This document shows positions 56,529 to 64,000 of a DNA stretch of 64,000 nucleotides, in pieces. A model generated the notes under the pieces. It worked only from the letters and a program-made list of their open reading frames with translations. It did no database searches and had not been told where the DNA came from. Positions within the stretch are counted from its first letter, which is position 1; each line of letters begins with the position of its first letter. The DNA comes from an uncultured Pelagibacteraceae bacterium (lineage in GTDB: Bacteria; Pseudomonadota; Alphaproteobacteria; Pelagibacterales; Pelagibacteraceae): assembly GCA_902568235.1 (NCBI GenBank), contig CACFPS010000001.1:1-64000 (forward strand), given 5' to 3'. The translations under genes were made by a program, and so were the position numbers.

Positions 56529-56536
56529 AATAAGAT

Positions 56537-56944
56537 ATGTCAGAAACAATAGAAGAAAAGTGTATTGCCAAAGGGATTAAGTTAACTGAGCAAAGAAAAA
56601 TAATTGCTAAAGTAATGAGTGACTCCCGAGATCATCCAGATGTTGATGAATTATACAATCGAGTTTCAAAAATTGATTCTAAAATAAGTATTGCAACAGT
56701 TTACAGAACTGTAAAACTTTTTGAAGAAGTGGGCATAGTTACGAAACATGATTTTAAAGGTGGAAAAGCAAGATATGAAGAAATTAATGAAAGTCATCAT
56801 GATCATTTAATTGATATTAAAACAGGAGAAATAATTGAATTCATAGATGATGAAATTGAAAAATTGCAAAATAAAGTTGCTGAAAAATATGGATATAAAT
56901 TAATTGATCATAAATTAGAATTATACGGAATAAAAAAAAAATAA
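56537..56944 (+). CDS. fur: Fur-family metal-responsive regulator (Fur/Mur type)
   Basis: 135 residues. The winged helix has GIKLTEQRKIIAKVMSDS, DVDELYNRVSKIDSKISIATVYRTVKLFEEVGI, and the metal region SHHDHLIDIKTGEIIEFIDDEIE. The usual CxxC zinc motif after HHDHL is replaced, as in alphaproteobacterial Fur/Mur proteins, some of which sense manganese. Which metal this one senses cannot be decided. It lies between tsaB and miaB, a standard order. Confidence 0.93.
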   Translation: MSETIEEKCIAKGIKLTEQRKIIAKVMSDSRDHPDVDELYNRVSKIDSKISIATVYRTVKLFEEVGIVTKHDFKGGKARYEEINESHHDHLIDIKTGEIIEFIDDEIEKLQNKVAEKYGYKLIDHKLELYGIKKK

Positions 56945-56948
56945 ATTA

Positions 56949-58277
56949 ATGTCAAAAAAAGTATTTATTAAAACATTTGGTTGTCAAATGAATGAATATG
57001 ATTCAAATCGTATTTATGATTCAATAAAAAATATAGGATATTTTAAAACGAAAGATCAAAGTAATGCCGATTGTTACATTTTAAATACTTGTCATATTAG
57101 AGATAAAGCAAAAGAAAAAGTTTATCATGAAATAGGAAGAATAAAAAAATTATATGAAAAAAAAAATAAACCAATTATGATTGTTGCAGGATGTGTGGCA
57201 CAAGCTGAAAATCAAGAAATGTTAAATAGGGAATCTTATATTGATTTGATAATTGGACCTCAGTCATATCATAAAATCAACTCTCTTTTAGAAACTTTTG
57301 AAGGCAATAAAATAGAGGAGACCGAATTCGACTCAGTTTCGAAGTTTAGATATTTTGATAATATACAAAATGATAGCAGTAAAGTTTCTTCTTTTTTAAC
57401 CATACAAGAGGGTTGTGATAAATTTTGTCATTTTTGTGTAGTTCCATATACAAGAGGGCCAGAATATTCTAGACCCTTTAAAAAAATAATTAAGGAGGCA
57501 GAGGCATTAATTAAAAATGGATCAAGGGAGATTACTCTATTAGGTCAAAACGTAAATGCTTACTCTTATAATGATTGTAATAAGGAATTACGAATTTCCA
57601 ATTTAATTTCTGAATTAGAAAAATATAATGAGCTTAAGAGAATAAGATATACCACTTCTCATCCTATAGATATGACTGAAGATTTAATTGAATGCTATAG
57701 TACTAGTAAAAAATTAATGCCTTTTGTTCATCTACCAGTCCAAAGCGGATCAGATAAAATTTTAAAATTAATGAATAGAAAACATAAAATCCAAGATTAT
57801 TTAGATATACATGATAAACTTAAAAAAATTAATATCGAAATTAAATTTTCAAGTGATTTTATTGTCGGCTATCCTGGTGAAACAGAAGCAGATTTTAAAG
57901 ATACATTAAATTTATTAGAAAAAATTGATTTTATTAACTCTTATTCTTTTATTTTTAGTCCAAGACCCGGAACTAGGGCTGCCAGTCTAGAACTAATTGA
58001 TAAAGAAATTTCAAAACATAGATTAGAAATTCTTCAAGAAAAATTGTTTAATAATCAAATTAAATTTAATAAATCAATGGAAGGAAGTTTAATTGAAGTC
58101 CTTGCAGAAAATAAACTTAATCAACAAGACAAATTTTTCGGAAGAAATAAATTTTTAACACCAGTTATTTTTGATGGTTATAATGAAAATATTGGAAAAG
58201 TTGTTAAAATTAGAATAGAAAATAGCAATCAAAATACTTTGTTTGGAAAAGTAGAGAAAAATATGAAAGCAGCATAG
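56949..58277 (+). CDS. miaB: tRNA-2-methylthio-N6-isopentenyladenosine synthase MiaB
   Basis: 442 residues, radical-SAM methylthiotransferase. The N-terminal cluster cysteines are in KTFGCQMNEYDS, LNTCHIRDKA and VAGCVAQAE. The radical-SAM motif is CDKFCHFCVVPYTRG near residues 156-163, and a TRAM domain closes the chain. It adds a methylthio group at A37 of tRNA. phoH begins 1 bp after its stop. Confidence 0.98.
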   Translation: MSKKVFIKTFGCQMNEYDSNRIYDSIKNIGYFKTKDQSNADCYILNTCHIRDKAKEKVYHEIGRIKKLYEKKNKPIMIVAGCVAQAENQEMLNRESYIDLIIGPQSYHKINSLLETFEGNKIEETEFDSVSKFRYFDNIQNDSSKVSSFLTIQEGCDKFCHFCVVPYTRGPEYSRPFKKIIKEAEALIKNGSREITLLGQNVNAYSYNDCNKELRISNLISELEKYNELKRIRYTTSHPIDMTEDLIECYSTSKKLMPFVHLPVQSGSDKILKLMNRKHKIQDYLDIHDKLKKINIEIKFSSDFIVGYPGETEADFKDTLNLLEKIDFINSYSFIFSPRPGTRAASLELIDKEISKHRLEILQEKLFNNQIKFNKSMEGSLIEVLAENKLNQQDKFFGRNKFLTPVIFDGYNENIGKVVKIRIENSNQNTLFGKVEKNMKAA

Positions 58278-58278
58278 T

Positions 58279-59286
58279 TTGAAGAATATTTTAAAAAAAA
58301 AATTCAAATTAAATTTAAAATATGTTTACTCAGAAAATGACTCATTAAGTATTATTTTTGAGGATAATGATATTCTTCTAGGTGTAGTGGGAGAATTTAA
58401 TAATAATTTAAAAGAGCTGGAGAAAATAACTAAAACAAACATTTATTCAAGAGGAAATTCAATTTTAGTGAAAGGCAATCTTGATAAAAATAATTTAGTT
58501 AAAAATGCAATACAATTTTTAACTGATCAATTTTTAAATAATGGAACTATTGAAAAAAAAGATATAATTTCATCTGTAAATAAATTTATGATTGATGAAA
58601 AAAATGATTTTTCAGAAAAAAAAATTGAATATATTATAAAAACTCCAAAAAAGTCAGTAATTCCAAGATCAAAAAAACAGAAAAATTATGTAAGGGCATT
58701 AAAAGAAAGTGACATTGTTATATCTACAGGACCAGCTGGAACTGGAAAAACTTTTTTAGCAGTCGCAGTAGCTTTAACTATGCTTTTAGAAAAAAAAATT
58801 GATAAAATAATCTTATCTAGACCAGCAGTAGAGGCTGGTGAAAGACTTGGTTTTTTACCTGGAGATATGAGAGAAAAAGTAGATCCTTATTTAAGACCTC
58901 TTTATGATTCTCTTTATGATTTGTTAGATTACGAAAAAATTCAGAAAAAAATAGAAGTAGGCGATATAGAAATTGCTCCTTTAGCTTTTATGAGAGGAAG
59001 AACTTTAAAAAATTCATTTGCTATTTTAGATGAGGCTCAAAATGCAACTGATACACAAATAAAAATGTTTTTAACAAGAATTGGAGAAAATTCTAAGATT
59101 GTAATAAATGGAGATCCTTCTCAAATTGATTTATCAAACAAATCTTTATCTGGACTTAATCACTCAAAAAAAATACTTGGACATTTAAAAGAAATTTCGG
59201 TTGTTGATTTTGACCATATAGATGTAGTCAGACATCCTTTGGTTTCAAAAATTGTTAAGGCATATTCAGATAAAAAAACTGATTAA
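58279..59286 (+). CDS. PhoH-family ATPase (YbeZ)
   Basis: 335 residues from a TTG start. A KH-like N-terminal segment precedes the ATPase, whose P-loop is STGPAGTGKTFLAVAVAL near residue 151; SRPAVEAGERLGFLPGDM and AILDEAQNATDTQIKMFLTR are PhoH signatures. E. coli YbeZ works with YbeY on ribosomal RNA. The adjacent ybeY overlaps its stop codon by one base. Confidence 0.96.
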   Translation: MKNILKKKFKLNLKYVYSENDSLSIIFEDNDILLGVVGEFNNNLKELEKITKTNIYSRGNSILVKGNLDKNNLVKNAIQFLTDQFLNNGTIEKKDIISSVNKFMIDEKNDFSEKKIEYIIKTPKKSVIPRSKKQKNYVRALKESDIVISTGPAGTGKTFLAVAVALTMLLEKKIDKIILSRPAVEAGERLGFLPGDMREKVDPYLRPLYDSLYDLLDYEKIQKKIEVGDIEIAPLAFMRGRTLKNSFAILDEAQNATDTQIKMFLTRIGENSKIVINGDPSQIDLSNKSLSGLNHSKKILGHLKEISVVDFDHIDVVRHPLVSKIVKAYSDKKTD

Positions 59287-59732
59287 TGATAAAAGTCAAT
59301 ATAATTTTAGATAATTATAAATGGAAAAATAAAATTAAAAATCCTAATAATTATTTTAAAAAAAAACTAAATAAATTATCTAAAATTTCATCTTTCAAAA
59401 AAAAAAAACAAGAATTTTCAATTCTTCTAACAGGCAATAAAAAAATGAAGAGTTTAAATTTAAATTTTAGAAAAAAAAACAAGATTACAGATGTTTTGGC
59501 GTTTCCTTACAAAAATATTGTAAAAAAAAATGATTATATTGGGGATATAGCTATTTCTTATGAAATAATTGATAAAAGATCGAAATATTCAAATTTTTTT
59601 ATAGAATTTGATAAAACTTGGATACATGGCTACCTTCATTTAATTGGATACAACCATAAAAAATTAATTGAGTATAAAAAAATGAGTAAAAAAGAAAATT
59701 TAGTTTTAAAACACTTCCATAAAATAAATTGA
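59286..59732 (+). CDS. ybeY: Endoribonuclease YbeY
   Basis: 148 residues. KKNKITDVLAFPYK is the family strand, GDIAISYEII follows, and the metal site is HGYLHLIGYNHKK (H-x3-H-x5-H). The usual D before the last histidine is N. It matures 16S rRNA and takes part in ribosome quality control. It overlaps lnt by 4 bases; the corC gene often found between them is absent. Confidence 0.95.
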   Translation: MIKVNIILDNYKWKNKIKNPNNYFKKKLNKLSKISSFKKKKQEFSILLTGNKKMKSLNLNFRKKNKITDVLAFPYKNIVKKNDYIGDIAISYEIIDKRSKYSNFFIEFDKTWIHGYLHLIGYNHKKLIEYKKMSKKENLVLKHFHKIN

Positions 59733-61270
59733 TATCAATATTAAATAAAAAAGTATTATTATATTTATTTCCTTTTTTTTTAGGACTATTAACATCTTTT
59801 AGTTTACCACCTTATAATTTTTTAATTTTAAATTTTTTTACTTTTCCTATTTTATTATTATTTTTAATTTATAATCAAAATAATAATTGGAACTCCTTTA
59901 AAATTGGTTGGAGTTTTGGATTTGGTTATTTTATTTCAAATATTTATTGGATAACAAATTCTTTAACATTTGATGAAAGTTTGAAACCTTTAGTGCCATT
60001 TGCATTTATAATTATTCCACTATTTTTAGGATCTTTTTATGGTTTTGCTACTTTATTAAGTTCTTTTTTTAAATTTAAAAAAAATTTTTATACAATTTTA
60101 ATTTTCTCAGTATTTTTTTCCCTAATTGAATTTATAAGAGGTTTTATATTAGGTGGTTTTCCTTGGAATCTCATTGTTTATAGTTGGACAAATTATTTAA
60201 GTTCAATTCAAATTATTTCATACATTGGAACTTATTCATTTAATTTAATATCAATTACAATATTTTTATTACCAATAACCATTTTTTTTAATAAAAAATT
60301 AAATTCAAAAATATTAATTTTATTTTTATTATTTCTAATTTTGTTATCAAACCATTTTTATGGTAATTACAAGATAAAAAAAGACAATTATCTATACAGT
60401 GAAATAAAAGATTTTAAAATTAAAATAGTTTCACCAAAAATTTCAATCGATAGATTTTTTGAGGCAAATAACGAAGAAATTTTAATCAAAGAATTAACTG
60501 AATTAAGTGATCCAAAAAAAACTGACAAAACTATTTTTATTTTTCCAGAAGGAGCTTTGGCTGGAGTTAATCTGGAACAGTTAAAAAATTTTAAAAGTAT
60601 ATTTTTAAATAAATATTCAAACAAACATACGATAATTATGGGCATAAATACTGAAAAAGAAATAAATGATGATAAAAAAATATTTAATTCTATGGTTGTG
60701 TTAGACAATAATCTTAATTTAATAAATGAATATAACAAAATTAAACTTGTGCCATTCGGTGAATTTTTGCCTTTCGAAAAATTTTTTAAAGAAATTGGAT
60801 TAAAGAAAGTTGGTTATGGTTATGAGTCATTTAGTCCTGGAACGTATAGAAAAGTAATTAGTCTAAATGATAAAAACTTTAATTTTATTCCATTAATTTG
60901 TTATGAAATAATTTATTCAGGAAAAATCAATTTGAAAAAAGAAAATACAAATTTTATTGTAAATATTTCTGAAGATGGATGGTTTGGAGAATCGATTGGA
61001 CCACATCAACATTTTTCACATACTATTTTTAGAGCTATAGAAGAAGGAAAAAACGTAATAAGATCGACAAATAATGGAGTATCAGCTTTTATAGATGCAA
61101 ATGGAATTATAGTATCGAAGCTTGAGTCAACTAAAAGGGGAGTAATTGAAATAAATGATTATAAAAAATTTAATGAGACTTTTTTTTCAAAATTTGGTAA
61201 CAACATTTTTTTTTATATAATAATATTTTATTTTATTTTGATTTTATTTTTAAAGAGAGGAGAAGCATAA
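59729..61270 (+). CDS. lnt: Apolipoprotein N-acyltransferase
   Basis: 513 residues from a TTG start overlapping the ybeY stop. About six N-terminal membrane helices are followed by a periplasmic nitrilase domain with the triad Glu in FPEGALAGV (near 273), Lys in YNKIKLVPFGEFLPFE (near 338) and Cys in PLICYEIIYSG (391), and a last helix near the C-terminus. It adds the third acyl chain to lipoproteins before LolCDE export, linking to LolA and the lipoproteins in this window. Confidence 0.97.
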   Translation: MISILNKKVLLYLFPFFLGLLTSFSLPPYNFLILNFFTFPILLLFLIYNQNNNWNSFKIGWSFGFGYFISNIYWITNSLTFDESLKPLVPFAFIIIPLFLGSFYGFATLLSSFFKFKKNFYTILIFSVFFSLIEFIRGFILGGFPWNLIVYSWTNYLSSIQIISYIGTYSFNLISITIFLLPITIFFNKKLNSKILILFLLFLILLSNHFYGNYKIKKDNYLYSEIKDFKIKIVSPKISIDRFFEANNEEILIKELTELSDPKKTDKTIFIFPEGALAGVNLEQLKNFKSIFLNKYSNKHTIIMGINTEKEINDDKKIFNSMVVLDNNLNLINEYNKIKLVPFGEFLPFEKFFKEIGLKKVGYGYESFSPGTYRKVISLNDKNFNFIPLICYEIIYSGKINLKKENTNFIVNISEDGWFGESIGPHQHFSHTIFRAIEEGKNVIRSTNNGVSAFIDANGIIVSKLESTKRGVIEINDYKKFNETFFSKFGNNIFFYIIIFYFILILFLKRGEA

Positions 61271-62434
61271 ATGAAAAAAGATTTTTTATTTACCAGTGAA
61301 TCAGTTTCAGAGGGTCATCCAGATAAAGTTTGTGATAGAATTTCAGATATGGTTGTTGACACATACTTGGATGTAGAGCCTCAATCAAGAGTAGCTTGTG
61401 AAACTTTAACAACGACAAATAAAGTTGTTTTGGCAGGTGAGACAAGAGGTCCTGAAATTAATAAGGATCAATTAATTCAAAAAGTTAGAGATTGTATTAA
61501 AGATATTGGGTATGACCAAGAAGGTTTTACGTGGAAGGATGCTACTAAAATAGAAAGTCATTTACATTCACAATCGGCAGACATTGCTATGGGAGTTGAC
61601 TCATCGGGTAATAAAGATGAAGGTGCGGGAGATCAAGGTATAATGTTTGGTTTTGCATGCAATGAAACTGAAGTTTTAATGCCTGCTCCAATTCATTTTT
61701 CTCATAAAATTTTAAGATTAATGGCTGAAGATAGAAAGTCAGGAAAATTAAGCAGTATAGAGCCAGACTCAAAAAGTCAAATTACTATAGAATATAAAGA
61801 TGGAAAACCTTACTCAGTTAAATCAGTAGTAATATCCACCCAACATTCAGCTGATGTAAATCAATCTCAAGTTAGAGAATTGGTAAAACCTTATATTGAA
61901 AAATCTATACCAAAGAGTCTTATTAATGGTTTAGAAGATAATGAAATCTATGTTAACCCTACTGGAAATTTTGTAATTGGAGGCCCAGATGGCGATAGTG
62001 GATTAACAGGAAGAAAAATTATTGTTGATACTTATGGAGGGGCAGCTCCTCATGGCGGTGGAGCTTTTTCTGGAAAAGACCCAACTAAAGTTGATAGATC
62101 TGCAGCTTATGCATCAAGATACTTAGCAAAAAATGTAGTTGCTTCTGGGATTGCAGATAAATGTTTAATACAATTAGCTTATGCTATAGGTGTCTCAAAA
62201 CCATTGTCTATTTATGTTGACTTATTTGACAATGATGAAGAAAAAAATAGACATGTTGAAAAACTAATAAGTGAAAATTTCGATTTAAGCCCAAGAGGCA
62301 TAAGGGAGATGTTGGGACTGAACAAACCAATTTATCAAAGAACTGCCGCATACGGACACTTTGGAAGAAACCCCGAATCTGATGGGGCTTTTTCTTGGGA
62401 AAAAACTGATAAATCAGACGTTTTTAATAAGTAA
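61271..62434 (+). CDS. metK: S-adenosylmethionine synthetase
   Basis: 387 residues. [35 protein letters not shown], and [19 protein letters not shown] are the signatures of the family, complete in all three domains. It makes SAM, which MiaB, RsmG and RsmI in this window use. The start directly follows the lnt stop, with GGAG (61259-61262) as Shine-Dalgarno. A hairpin terminator lies 57 bp downstream. No SAM riboswitch was seen. Confidence 0.99.
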   Translation: MKKDFLFTSESVSEGHPDKVCDRISDMVVDTYLDVEPQSRVACETLTTTNKVVLAGETRGPEINKDQLIQKVRDCIKDIGYDQEGFTWKDATKIESHLHSQSADIAMGVDSSGNKDEGAGDQGIMFGFACNETEVLMPAPIHFSHKILRLMAEDRKSGKLSSIEPDSKSQITIEYKDGKPYSVKSVVISTQHSADVNQSQVRELVKPYIEKSIPKSLINGLEDNEIYVNPTGNFVIGGPDGDSGLTGRKIIVDTYGGAAPHGGGAFSGKDPTKVDRSAAYASRYLAKNVVASGIADKCLIQLAYAIGVSKPLSIYVDLFDNDEEKNRHVEKLISENFDLSPRGIREMLGLNKPIYQRTAAYGHFGRNPESDGAFSWEKTDKSDVFNK

Positions 62435-62443
62435 ATAAAGTTG

Positions 62444-62471
62444 AATATTTAAAAAAAATACTTATATTCCA
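62444..62471 (+). promoter_or_regulatory. Possible nusA promoter downstream of metK
   Basis: TTGAAT and TATATT with 16-bp spacing lie about 10-35 bp after the metK stop and before the GC hairpin. If real, the nusA transcript would start upstream of the hairpin, which would then sit in its leader. The sequence match is modest and the DNA is A/T-rich. Confidence 0.3.
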
Positions 62472-62490
62472 AGTACATTATTGAAATTTC

Positions 62491-62517
62491 AAAATGGGCC
62501 TCGGCCCATTTTTTTTT
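62491..62517 (+). terminator. Strong hairpin terminator or attenuator between metK and nusA
   Basis: AAAATGGGCC-TC-GGCCCATTTT is a 10-bp perfect stem with a 2-base loop in the DNA (four when folded), followed by more T, nine in total. It ends 14 bp before the nusA ATG. It should end metK transcription, and may also attenuate nusA. Confidence 0.9.
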
Positions 62518-62530
62518 GGATAAAACAAAC

Positions 62531-64000
62531 ATGTTAAATAGAAGAGCTGACAAATTAGAATTATTAAGAATTGCTGAAGCAGTAGCTTTAGAAAAATCTA
62601 TTGATAAAGAATTAATCATAGATTCAATGGAAAATGGTATTGCAAAAGCCGCTAGATCAAAATTTGGATCGGATAATGAAATAAAAGTTCAGATAAATAG
62701 AGATAATGGCGATATTGGAATTTTTAGAAAATTATTAATTGTTGAGAATCCTGAAAATCTAAACGTTGAGATAAGTATGGATAATGCAATTAAATTAAGT
62801 GAAACAAATAAAGATAAGAAACTAGGAGATGAAATTCTTCAACCTTTACCTTCATTTGACTTTGGAAGAATAGCTGCACAAACTGCAAAACAAGTTATAA
62901 GCTTTAATGTTAGAGAAGCTGAAAGAGAAAGACAATTTAACGATTTTGTAGATAAGAAAGATACGATTTTAAGTGGAATTGTTAAAAGATTAGAATTTGG
63001 AAATGTAATAGTTGATCTTGGTAGAACAGAAGCAATTATTCAAAAAAACGAAATGATCCCAAGAGAAAATATCAAAGCTGGTGATAGAATTAAAGCTTAC
63101 TGTTTAGATGTTAGAAGAGAACCAAGAGGACAACAAATATTTTTATCAAGAGCTCATACTAAATTTATGGAAAAATTGTTTATACAAGAGGTTCCAGAAA
63201 TATATGATGGTCTAATTGAAATCAAATCATCTTCTAGAGATCCAGGAAGCAGAGCTAAGATTTGTGTAAAAGCTATAGACACTTCTTTGGACCCAGTCGG
63301 AGCATGCGTTGGTATGAGAGGAAGCAGAGTTCAAGCTGTTGTTAATGAACTACAAGGAGAAAAAATTGATATTGTAAATTGGTCAGAGGACCCAGCTGTG
63401 GTAGTTTCCAATGCGCTTTCTCCAGCCGAAGTTCAAAGAGTAAATGTTGACGAAGAAGGAAAAAAACTAGATGTAATATTAACAGAGGAAAATTTAAGTA
63501 AAGCCATTGGAAGAAGAGGTCAAAATGTAAGATTGGCAACAAAATTATTAAATTACGAAATTAATATAATGACCGACCAGGAAGATTCTGAACGTAGACA
63601 AGTAGAGTTTAAAGAAAAGACTGATAATTTTGTAAAAAATTTAGAGTTAGATGAAACTTTAGGTCAACTACTTGTTGCAGAAGGGTTTTCTTCAATAGAT
63701 GATATTAAAGATAGTTCTCCCGCAGGTCTCACTAAGATAGAGGGAATAGAAGAAGAAACCGCGAAAGAATTAATTGAGAGAGCAAAAGAGTTTTATAAAA
63801 AAGATCAAGAGGAAATAGCAAATAGAATAAAAGATTTAGGACTAGAAAATGATTTAATTAATCATCAAGGTTTAACTCCTGGAATGCTAGTTACACTAGG
63901 TGAACAAAAAATTTTAACTCTAAATGATTTTGCAGATTTGGCCTCAGATGAGCTAACAGGCGGATATGATGTGGTTAAAGGTGAAAGGGTTAGAATTAAA
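62531..64000 (+). CDS. nusA: Transcription factor NusA, 3' end beyond window
   Basis: An open frame of about 490 codons starts at ATG 62531 and runs off the right edge. The N-terminal domain (MLNRRADKLELLRIAEAVA) binds RNA polymerase. The S1 domain starts near residue 135 (DTILSGIVKRLEFGNVIVDLG), KH1/KH2 follow with DPVGACVGMRGSRVQAVVNE and LSKAIGRRGQNVRLATKL, then acidic HhH repeats near residues 370-420. NusA controls pausing, termination and antitermination. The trmB and rimP genes that often precede nusA in relatives are absent. Confidence 0.96.
   Translation, partial: MLNRRADKLELLRIAEAVALEKSIDKELIIDSMENGIAKAARSKFGSDNEIKVQINRDNGDIGIFRKLLIVENPENLNVEISMDNAIKLSETNKDKKLGDEILQPLPSFDFGRIAAQTAKQVISFNVREAERERQFNDFVDKKDTILSGIVKRLEFGNVIVDLGRTEAIIQKNEMIPRENIKAGDRIKAYCLDVRREPRGQQIFLSRAHTKFMEKLFIQEVPEIYDGLIEIKSSSRDPGSRAKICVKAIDTSLDPVGACVGMRGSRVQAVVNELQGEKIDIVNWSEDPAVVVSNALSPAEVQRVNVDEEGKKLDVILTEENLSKAIGRRGQNVRLATKLLNYEINIMTDQEDSERRQVEFKEKTDNFVKNLELDETLGQLLVAEGFSSIDDIKDSSPAGLTKIEGIEEETAKELIERAKEFYKKDQEEIANRIKDLGLENDLINHQGLTPGMLVTLGEQKILTLNDFADLASDELTGGYDVVKGERVRIK

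Noticed and set aside
61200..61270. SAM riboswitch before metK
   Set aside because: metK directly abuts the lnt stop codon, leaving no leader, and no SAM-V-like fold was recognisable.

Overview
This very AT-rich, tightly packed window looks like a chromosomal segment from an alphaproteobacterium of the SAR11 clade (Candidatus Pelagibacter or a close relative). The support is near-absent spacers, many 1-11 bp gene overlaps, lysine/asparagine/isoleucine-rich proteins, short versions of many housekeeping proteins, and gene order typical of alphaproteobacterial origin regions. No rRNA, CRISPR array, prophage or insertion sequence was seen. One tRNA gene (Gly, GCC) lies near the left edge.

Left edge to 2.2 kb: a truncated sulfotransferase gene, tRNA-Gly with a good promoter, a 40-codon remnant of a galactosyltransferase-like protein, and a TPR-sulfotransferase. 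This looks like the edge of a surface-polysaccharide or island region. 2.2-7.1 kb: Lon-N protein, UbiH-like hydroxylase, FtsK, LolA, a GNAT enzyme. 7.1-11 kb: a histidine operon on the minus strand (hisB, hisH, msrB, hisA, hisF, hisE, then a HIT protein and GNAT), with a secreted MsrB in the middle. 11-12.9 kb: hslVU.

12.9-29.8 kb is the replication-origin neighbourhood. On the left, read leftward, are smr, tim44-like, dnaQ, coaE, an SDR, aroE, maf and ppsR (with fxsA-secB reading the other way). After a 286-bp gap come, read rightward, hemE, hemH, hemJ, rho, mnmE, mnmG, rsmG, parA and parB. The gap is the best oriC candidate. It holds a DnaA-box-like site, a 12-bp inverted repeat and a CtrA-like TTAA-N7-TTAA. 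A perfect 16-bp parS sits inside rsmG and a weaker copy inside mnmG, next to parAB.

28.8-45 kb: holA-lptE-leuS-DUF3576 lipoprotein; a major porin with strong Shine-Dalgarno and hairpin terminator; a ThiE-like and a YggS gene that share one ATGCAT start hexamer; an L,D-transpeptidase-like protein; an OmpR-type DNA-binding protein followed by a 35-codon ArfA-like ribosome-rescue candidate; a 2OG-Fe(II) oxygenase; a PfkB kinase; nth; a Tat-exported amine oxidase; dapB; a 55-residue membrane protein; and dnaJ, dnaK, grpE.

45-64 kb: rdgB; LpoA-like, rsmI and BON lipoprotein genes; maeB; murJ-trpS-nfu; Bax-like and polysaccharide deacetylase envelope genes; a short tsaB; fur, miaB, phoH, ybeY, lnt, metK; then a GC-hairpin and nusA, which runs off the right end. 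Functionally the window is core metabolism, chromosome segregation, translation quality control, protein folding and envelope biogenesis. The most unusual items are the ArfA-like ORF, the parS pair with the oriC candidate, the glycosyltransferase remnant, the short TsaB, and the metK-hairpin-nusA junction lacking trmB and rimP.
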